This document shows positions 58,381 through 64,000 of a stretch of 64,000 nt of DNA, in pieces; positions within the stretch are counted from its first letter, which is position 1, and each line of letters opens with the position of its first letter. The stretch lies in the NCBI RefSeq assembly GCF_963378085.1, contig NZ_OY726395.1, forward strand, positions 4,154,001-4,218,000, read 5' to 3'. The notes under the pieces are model-generated. The model searched no databases. It was not told the origin of the DNA and saw only the letters and a list, made by a program, of their open reading frames with translations. The stretch comes from Mycolicibacterium sp. MU0050 (GTDB lineage: Bacteria; Actinomycetota; Actinomycetes; Mycobacteriales; Mycobacteriaceae). The position numbers were made by a program, and so were the translations under genes.

Positions 58381-59535
58381 ATGACCTCCCAACGACCACT
58401 CACCGGCATTCGCGTTGTCGAGGTGTCGAGTTTCGTGGCCTCACCACTGTGCGGACTGACCCTCGCTCAACTGGGGGCCGAGGTGGTTCGCATCGACCCA
58501 GTCGGCGGAGCGGCCGACATCAGTCGCTGGCCACTCACCGACGGTCACAACGGGGCTCCGGTGGGCACGTCGATCTACTGGACCGGACTGAACAAGGGAA
58601 AGCGCTCAGTGACAGCCGATCTGAAGTCGACCGAGGGACAGACTCTGGTACAGCGCATGGTTGTCGACTCTGGCCCCGGCGGGGGCGTTCTCGTCACCAA
58701 TTCGGCCGGCAGGGACTGGATGAGTCACCGAACACTGTCCGCCTTGCGCTCGGATGTCATCACCCTGGAACTTGTCGGGGGCAGCGACGGGTCTCCGGGC
58801 GTCGACTACACAGTCAATGCAGGTCTTGGCTTTCCGATGATCACGGGTCCCACTCAGAATGCAGGAGTCGTCAACCATGTGCTGCCCGCATGGGATGTAG
58901 CGTGTGGCCTGTATGCCGCACTGGCGATCACAGCTGCGGTGCGCCGACGCGATCTCACTGGGCGGGGCGCAGAGATCAGACTTCCTCTTGAAGACGTGGC
59001 ATTGTCCATCACCAGTTGTCTGGGCTATTTGACTGAACCGCAGGTGAATTCGCGTGACCGCCTGGGGACCGGCAACGATGTCTACGGCACGTACGGCACT
59101 GACTTCGCCACCGCTGACGGTGGGAGAATCATGGTTGTGGCGCTCACGCCGCGACATTTCCGCGACCTCGTCGAGGTCACCGGCTGCAAGGATGCGGTGG
59201 CTGCGCTCGAAGCCGCGCTCGGTGTGGATTTCTCCACCGAATCCGCTCGGTTCATCCATCGCGAGACACTGACGGCCCTCTTCGCCAGGTGGTTCTCCGA
59301 GCACACCACCGTGGAAGTCGAGCAAGTGCTGGCGACGACGACGGTGTTGCACCAGCGTTACCGGACGTTTGAGGACGTAGTGACCAGCGGAGACCTCCGC
59401 GATCATCCGCTTTTCGAGGTCCTTGAACAACCTGGGGTTGGACGTTTCCTGGCGGCGGCCATGCCCGCCGCATTCGACGGTGAACACTATTTCACCGGTC
59501 CAGCCGAGGAACTGGGCTCCTCGACCCCGCAGTGA
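58381..59535 (+). CDS. Class III (CaiB/BaiF) CoA-transferase
   Basis: A 384-residue family III CoA-transferase: LTGIRVVEVSSFVASPLCG at the start, the NKGKRSVTADLKS segment, and the aspartate of the LPAWDVACGLYAAL helix. Such enzymes move CoA from succinyl-CoA to a carboxylic acid through an aspartyl-CoA thioester. Placed 34 bp after the hydratase it would activate the pathway's acid, as Ict does for itaconate. ATG at 58381 is chosen; an earlier in-frame ATG at 58357 is possible. No clear ribosome-binding site is visible. Confidence 0.85.
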   Translation: MTSQRPLTGIRVVEVSSFVASPLCGLTLAQLGAEVVRIDPVGGAADISRWPLTDGHNGAPVGTSIYWTGLNKGKRSVTADLKSTEGQTLVQRMVVDSGPGGGVLVTNSAGRDWMSHRTLSALRSDVITLELVGGSDGSPGVDYTVNAGLGFPMITGPTQNAGVVNHVLPAWDVACGLYAALAITAAVRRRDLTGRGAEIRLPLEDVALSITSCLGYLTEPQVNSRDRLGTGNDVYGTYGTDFATADGGRIMVVALTPRHFRDLVEVTGCKDAVAALEAALGVDFSTESARFIHRETLTALFARWFSEHTTVEVEQVLATTTVLHQRYRTFEDVVTSGDLRDHPLFEVLEQPGVGRFLAAAMPAAFDGEHYFTGPAEELGSSTPQ

Positions 59536-59557
59536 CCATCTCACCGCTGCAGCACAG

Positions 59558-60502
59558 TCAGCCCCACTCGTCGAGCAGTCGGAGCAGGTGAGCGGTCAGC
59601 GATCTCGGGCTGTCGAGCATCATGTGGTGCCCCGATCCGGCGAGCACATGAAGTTGCGTGGCGCCCCCCAGCCCATCGATCAACGCATGGGCACCCGAAT
59701 CCGATAGGACCGAGCCATGCTCGGCCCGCACGATTGCAGCCGGACATCTCAACCGGGTGACCGCGGGCGGTGGTTGTGTAGCGGCGATGAACGTTCTCGG
59801 GTCGAACTTCCACGTCCATCCACCTTCAGCGGGTGTTATCGAGTTCTCTCCGATGTGTCGAAGGAGATCGGGGAAAGGCATCACTGTGCTGCGAAACGGT
59901 CGGAACGCCTCAACCGCCGAGGCGTGGTCGGCATAGATCTTGCGCACTCGAAGCCCGCGCGCACGCACGGCAGCCGCGGCACCGGCAGACAACGGCCCGG
60001 CGATGTTGGCATCCAACAGTGCGAGGCCGGCCAGCTTTCTGTCCAGACCCGACACTGCGGCCCGATAAGCGACCTTGCCGCCCATACTGTGTGCCACCAC
60101 CACCGGCCTCGCCAGCGCAACATGGCCAACCACAGCGCCGAGTTGCTCGGCCCATCGTTGTTGGCTGTATCCGGCATGGTGGGCGCTGTCCCCATGCCCC
60201 GACATATCCAACGCGACAACGTGTCTGTCGATGGCGAGGTGGGGCCCGATGTGGTCCCACCAATGACTGTTTGCCGCGCTGCCGTGCAGCAGGACAACGC
60301 TTGCGGGGTTTCCACATCCCCATTCCCGACACATGACGTGTATCCCGTCGACAGTGAGCACGCGGGAAGATGCCGGAGTCTGCAGCGCCGCTGTGATCCA
60401 CTCGGGCTCTCCGAGCCTATCCGTCCAGTTCCGCGACCTCGCCGCCGAGCGCCAGTGTTCGCACGATGGGGGAGGCAATCGACGTTCCCCCTGCGCGCTC
60501 AC
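59558..60502 (-). CDS. Alpha/beta-hydrolase
   Basis: A 314-residue alpha/beta-hydrolase: oxyanion segment VVLLHGSAANSHWWD, DMSGHGDS, nucleophile elbow AHSMGGK with the catalytic serine, and a late GSGHHMM histidine. The GTG at 60502 overlaps the doxX stop (GTGA), fixing the start and placing it as last gene of the thiolase-echA-doxX operon. It may be a thioesterase, esterase or C-C hydrolase; the substrate is unknown. It is convergent with the CoA-transferase gene, 22 bp away. Confidence 0.85.
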   Translation of the reverse strand: MSAQGERRLPPPSCEHWRSAARSRNWTDRLGEPEWITAALQTPASSRVLTVDGIHVMCREWGCGNPASVVLLHGSAANSHWWDHIGPHLAIDRHVVALDMSGHGDSAHHAGYSQQRWAEQLGAVVGHVALARPVVVAHSMGGKVAYRAAVSGLDRKLAGLALLDANIAGPLSAGAAAAVRARGLRVRKIYADHASAVEAFRPFRSTVMPFPDLLRHIGENSITPAEGGWTWKFDPRTFIAATQPPPAVTRLRCPAAIVRAEHGSVLSDSGAHALIDGLGGATQLHVLAGSGHHMMLDSPRSLTAHLLRLLDEWG

Positions 60503-61017
60503 GTTTGTTCCGTGGATGCCGCCCGCGCGGGCCTGAAGCTGACCCCGAGTAGCACCATGGCAGCCGTGACACCGCCTCCGACGGAGATCAGCAGTCCGGA
60601 CCAGCCCGACCACAGATCACGGCCGAGCGCCAACCAGTCGATACTCAGCCGTCCCGCCCCTGCGATGGCGACACTCACCGCACTGACCGCGAGCACCAGG
60701 TTGTACTCCCAGCCGTTGGCGGTGACGAAGAAACCGTCACCTCGATGAACTGTCCGCGCAGCGACCAGCATCAGCGAGACGAACGCTGCGGCTGCGAACG
60801 GTGTCAGCAAGCCCAGCGCCAGGAACAGGCCCGAACCGACCTCGCAGACCGCCGCCAGCCATGCGTGCACCGCTCCGGGCCTCATGCCGAGGCTGTCGAA
60901 CCAGCGCGCGGTGCCCGGGATGCGTCCACCGCGGAACAGTTTCGCGTACCCGTGGGCACACATCGTGAGGCCGATGCAGGCCCGCAGAAGCAGCACAGCG
61001 CAGTCGGCCGATGTCAT
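60499..61017 (-). CDS. DoxX-family membrane protein
   Basis: A 172-residue membrane protein with four main helices, of the DoxX family (RACIGLTMCAHGYAKLF, EVGSGLFLALGLLTPFAAAAF, GWEYNLVLAV). DoxX proteins occur as subunits of terminal oxidases in archaea and in oxidative-stress complexes in mycobacteria; the role in a catabolic operon is unclear. It lies 37 bp after the enoyl-CoA hydratase gene. Confidence 0.83.
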   Translation of the reverse strand: MTSADCAVLLLRACIGLTMCAHGYAKLFRGGRIPGTARWFDSLGMRPGAVHAWLAAVCEVGSGLFLALGLLTPFAAAAFVSLMLVAARTVHRGDGFFVTANGWEYNLVLAVSAVSVAIAGAGRLSIDWLALGRDLWSGWSGLLISVGGGVTAAMVLLGVSFRPARAASTEQT

Positions 61018-61054
61018 CGGGTCGATCCTCTACCGTCTCGTGCGTCCATCTCGA

Positions 61055-61852
61055 TCATCGACCCCGCCACACCGGCGCGCGCTTCTCGGTGAAGGCGCGT
61101 GGGCCTTCGACTGCATCCTCCGTGGTGAGGATGTTCTCCACTTCGGCATCGTTGACCCGCCAGCGTGGCGCCTCATCGCACCGGTCGTTGTCAACGATGC
61201 CGAGCACCACCCGCTTACTCGCCTGCACCGCCAACGGCGCGTTCTCCGCGATTCTGTCAGCGAGCTCGACGGCCGCTTCGACCGCCGTGCCGTGGGGTAC
61301 CACCCGATTTATCAACCCCCACGCCAGTGCCCGCTCGGCGGTTATGGAATCTCCGGTGAGAATGAGTTCCATGGCGAGGCGCTGGGGAATCTGAGCAGGA
61401 AGACGCAACAGTCCTCCCGCTCCTGCGAGCAGGCCCCGCTTGACCTCCGGCAGGCCGAACACCGCATTCTCGTCCGCGACGATCAGGTCCGCCGCGAGTG
61501 CGAGTTCTGCCCCACCGCCGAGCGCCATGCCGTTGACCGCCGCAATCGTCGGAACCGAGACCGTGTGTTTGACGAAGCCAGCGAGGCCCCAGCTCTCGTT
61601 TCCGGGTGCATGCACGTTTTCACCGCGACTGATCGCCTTGAGATCCGCTCCAGCGCAGAAGGATTTGTCGCCAGAGCCGGTGATCACCGCCGCCCGAACC
61701 GTGGGATCGCGGTCGGCCTCCTCGAGCGCCTGCCCAACCCCGTTGGCCACAGCAGCATTCACCGCGTTACGTGCCTCGGGCCTGTTCAGCGTGATGATCA
61801 TCGTGTGTCCGCGTCGTTCGACGAGAACCGCGGCAGGAGTGACAGAAGTCAT
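61055..61852 (-). CDS. Enoyl-CoA hydratase/isomerase
   Basis: A 265-residue crotonase-fold enzyme. The oxyanion-hole segments are FCAGADLKAI and NGMALGGGAELALAAD, and the acidic region FGLPEVKRGLLAGAGG contains the glutamate expected at the catalytic position. It adds water to, or isomerises, a 2-enoyl-CoA. The start overlaps the thiolase stop (ATGA), so both serve one beta-oxidation-like route. Confidence 0.9.
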   Translation of the reverse strand: MTSVTPAAVLVERRGHTMIITLNRPEARNAVNAAVANGVGQALEEADRDPTVRAAVITGSGDKSFCAGADLKAISRGENVHAPGNESWGLAGFVKHTVSVPTIAAVNGMALGGGAELALAADLIVADENAVFGLPEVKRGLLAGAGGLLRLPAQIPQRLAMELILTGDSITAERALAWGLINRVVPHGTAVEAAVELADRIAENAPLAVQASKRVVLGIVDNDRCDEAPRWRVNDAEVENILTTEDAVEGPRAFTEKRAPVWRGR

Positions 61853-62997
61853 CGGCTCACCAACTCAACAATCGTGGCATTGGCCTGGCCGCCGCCTTCA
61901 CACATTGTCTGCAGTCCGTAACGAATATCGTTGCGCTGCATGTAATGAATCATGTCGGTCATGATCCGCGCACCCGAAGCACCCAGAGGATGTCCGAGTG
62001 CGATGGCTCCCCCGCTGGGATTCAGACGGCGTTCGTCCACACCCAGTTCCACCCGCCACGCCATCGGGACCGGTGCGAAGGCTTCGTTGACTTCGAACGC
62101 CCCGATGTCCGCCGTCGTCAAGCCACTCTTCGCCAGTGCCTTCTCGGTGGCAGGGATGGGGCCGCCGAGCATCATCACCGGGTCGGTGCCCACGACCACA
62201 GCAGTATGAATGCGCGCAAGCGGGACCAAACGGTGTTTGCGCGCGAAGTCGTCGCTGACCACCAGCATTGCCGCTGCGCCATCCGAGACCTGTGAAGCGT
62301 TGCCTGCGTGAATCACTCCGTCTGCAGTGAACGCAGGCTTCAGTCTGGCCAGGATCTCTGTCGAGGTGTCACGACGCACTCCTTCATCCGCGGTCACCAC
62401 CGTTCCATCCTCGAGAGTCACTGGGACGATCTGGCTGTCGAACACCCCGGCGTCCTGCGCGGCGGCGGCCCGCTCGTGCGAGCCGACCGCGTAGTCATCG
62501 ACGTCACCACGGGTGAAACCCCACTTCGCCGCCATCATCTCAGCACCCAAACCCTGGTTGAATCCGTCGGGGTATCTGGCTGCGATGCTCGGGCTGACCG
62601 GGTCGCCGCACACTTGGACCGTTGATCCAATGGGTATGCGCGACATCGACTCGACGCCGCCTGCGACCACCGCGTCGTAGTGGCCGGCCACCACTCCTGC
62701 GACCGCGAAGTTCAAGCTCTGCTGTGACGATCCACACTGACGATCCACCGTCACCCCAGGCACGGATTCCGGCCACTGGGCGGCCAGCACCGCTCCGCGC
62801 GCAATGTCGTGCGCCTGTTCCCCGACCTGACCGACGCAACCCCAGATGACGTCGTCGATCAACTCGGGCGAGATTCCGCTGCGCGCCGCAACGTCTCTGA
62901 GAACGATTGCCGACAGATCCACCGGATGACATCCCGACAGCGCGCCGTTTCGTCTACCGATTGCGGTCCGAACCGCCTCCACGACAACAGCACCCAT
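61849..62997 (-). CDS. Thiolase (acetyl-CoA C-acyltransferase)
   Basis: A 382-residue thiolase with the nucleophile C88 in VDRQCGSSQQ, VNEAFAPVP, the GHPLGASGAR histidine motif and CEGGGQANA with the second catalytic cysteine. It would release acetyl-CoA or propionyl-CoA in the last step of a beta-oxidation cycle. It is the first gene of the minus-strand operon and is divergent from the SDR gene, with about 197 bp of AT-rich DNA between. Confidence 0.93.
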   Translation of the reverse strand: MGAVVVEAVRTAIGRRNGALSGCHPVDLSAIVLRDVAARSGISPELIDDVIWGCVGQVGEQAHDIARGAVLAAQWPESVPGVTVDRQCGSSQQSLNFAVAGVVAGHYDAVVAGGVESMSRIPIGSTVQVCGDPVSPSIAARYPDGFNQGLGAEMMAAKWGFTRGDVDDYAVGSHERAAAAQDAGVFDSQIVPVTLEDGTVVTADEGVRRDTSTEILARLKPAFTADGVIHAGNASQVSDGAAAMLVVSDDFARKHRLVPLARIHTAVVVGTDPVMMLGGPIPATEKALAKSGLTTADIGAFEVNEAFAPVPMAWRVELGVDERRLNPSGGAIALGHPLGASGARIMTDMIHYMQRNDIRYGLQTMCEGGGQANATIVELVSR

Positions 62998-63171
62998 GCA
63001 CTGCTCCTTGCTCTGGCGACGGTGGAACGGACTCAGTCCTCTCCACCAGGACGAGTCACGTTAACCTTTCGAACGCAAATCGGTCAATAGAGCATCTATT
63101 AATTAGCCCCCGCCCAAACCGTGTCGGCCACCCCTCGACACATCGAGCAATATTTCGATGTATGATTATGC

Positions 63172-63188
63172 CCTTTCTGACAGAAAGG
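63172..63188. promoter_or_regulatory. Inverted repeat over the SDR ribosome-binding site
   Basis: CCTTTCT-GAC-AGAAAGG is a perfect 7-bp inverted repeat ending at the AAAGGAG ribosome-binding site of the SDR gene. It may be an operator or an RNA hairpin hiding the site. Confidence 0.45.
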
Positions 63189-63194
63189 AGCCAC

Positions 63195-63953
63195 ATGGAT
63201 TGTCGGGGGCAGAAAGGCCGTCGTCGTCGGCGGTGCGTCCGGGATGGGACGGGCCACCGCTGAACGACTGGCCGCAGCAGGTGCCGCCGTTGCCGTGCTC
63301 GACCGGACCGGCAGCGAGGGGCGTGCGGCCGCAACCGGCATCGGTGGCGTCTTCCACGCCGTCGATATCACCGATTTCGATCAGGTAGAGCAGGCACTGG
63401 GAGCGGCCGTGTCCGACCTCGGCGGACTGCACATCGCGGTCAACACCGCCGGTGGCGGCTCCACAGCGAGGACCCTGAGCCGTCGCGGCCCACACGATCT
63501 CGACATGTTCCGATCGGTCGTCGATCTAAATCTCGTCGCCACCTTCAATCTCAACCGCCTACAGGCTGCCCACATGAGCACCAACGAACCGGTCGACGAC
63601 GAGCGCGGGGTCATCGTGAACACCTCGTCGATCGCCGCCTTCGAAGGACAGATCGGTCAGGTTGCCTACAGCGCGGCAAAGGCCGGCATCGCCGGCATGG
63701 CTTTGGTGATGGCGCGAGACCTCGGTTCTTACGGCATTCGGGTGACAGCGATCGCACCAAGCCTGTTCCACACCGGCGCCACCGCCGGGTTCAGTGACGA
63801 ACAAGTGGCACCACTGGTCGCGGATGCGGCCTTTCCCAAGCGCATGGGACGTCCCGACGAGTACGCCAACTCGCCCTGGCCATCATCGACAACCCGATGC
63901 TGAATGGACAGTGTCTGCGACTCGATGCCGGACAGCGCTTCGCGCCGCGTTGA
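63195..63953 (+). pseudogene. SDR gene with two frameshifts
   Basis: A short-chain dehydrogenase beginning at ATG 63195 with AGAAAGGAG upstream. Near 63205 a run of five Gs puts the reading out of frame; with four Gs it reads into KAVVVGGASGMGRAT, the cofactor loop. The central part is intact (VNTAGGG, NTSSIAAFEGQ, YSAAKAG). Around 63863-63866 one base appears to be missing (GCC-AA-CTC); restoring it gives LALAIIDNPMLNGQ and a stop at 63951-63953. The unrepaired middle frame ends at 63903. The restored protein, about 253 residues, would oxidise a 3-hydroxyacyl-CoA or similar alcohol, fitting the thiolase operon across the promoter. Confidence 0.8.
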
Positions 63954-64000
63954 CACAGTCGCTGATCGCCGACACCCGGACGACGGGGTCTCGCACCCCA

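Noticed and set aside
53291..63953. A prophage, transposon or genomic island boundary in the less GC-rich region
   Set aside because: No integrase, transposase, tRNA gene or flanking direct repeat was found; lower GC alone shows only that it is accessory DNA.

Overview
The window comes from a high-GC actinobacterium, almost certainly a Mycobacterium of the environmental, fast-growing (Mycolicibacterium) kind. The evidence is an mmpS/mmpL pair, a TtfA-type trehalose-monomycolate transport factor, the dnaK-grpE-dnaJ-hspR operon and clpB with HAIR (HspR) elements, ESX/T7SS-type WxG proteins, an F420-type luciferase-like oxidoreductase, and many starts preceded at 6-8 nt by TANNNT, as in leaderless mycobacterial genes. 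No rRNA, tRNA, CRISPR array, insertion sequence or phage gene was seen.

Layout. 1-5453: a minus-strand nitrogen operon (DUF1116/YlbE-like protein, NCS1 permease, glutamine-synthetase-like ligase, glutaminase, start of a possible WhiB gene) with two LacI-type operators and a CRP-like site. Its LacI regulator (5522-6508) and class II fructose-bisphosphate aldolase lie upstream. 7735-8394: a DedA protein. 8488-18083: the Mo-Cu carbon monoxide dehydrogenase operon, in transcription order xdhC/coxF, coxM, coxS, coxL, xdhC-YHS, coxD, coxG, coxE, F420-type oxidoreductase, with a divergent LysR gene. 19070-26013: NhaA-DsbA fusion, IclR regulator, divergent scoAB CoA-transferase, then lipoprotein-trmH-GH76.

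26014-32735: a long upstream region followed by four tightly coupled plus-strand genes: an acyl-amino-acid/LuxI-like GNAT protein, a cytochrome P450, a MoeY-like ThiF+nitroreductase protein and a GAF-GGDEF-EAL c-di-GMP enzyme. I consider this the best candidate for an undescribed system: a small-molecule pathway wired to c-di-GMP. 32724-34778: FAD-fold remnant protein, pyrE, ttfA. 34926-46164: the heat-shock block (clpB; hspR, dnaJ, grpE, dnaK), interrupted by a GAP-family transporter, a CYTH protein, and a TetR-controlled pair of membrane protein and type II flavohemoglobin. 46277-48681: a small T7SS-like cassette. 48736-52939: TetR, mmpS and an mmpL broken by up to three lesions, followed by a small secreted WWDP-repeat protein.

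53346-63953: a visibly less GC-rich accessory catabolic region. It has a GntR-controlled cluster resembling itaconate/methylsuccinate-type degradation (acyl-CoA dehydrogenase with an in-frame TAG, citramalyl-CoA-lyase-like, MaoC hydratase, class III CoA-transferase). A thiolase, enoyl-CoA hydratase, DoxX and alpha/beta-hydrolase operon follows, then an SDR gene with two frameshifts. All lesions found lie in the last 14 kb, so either this part is decaying or its sequence is of lower quality.
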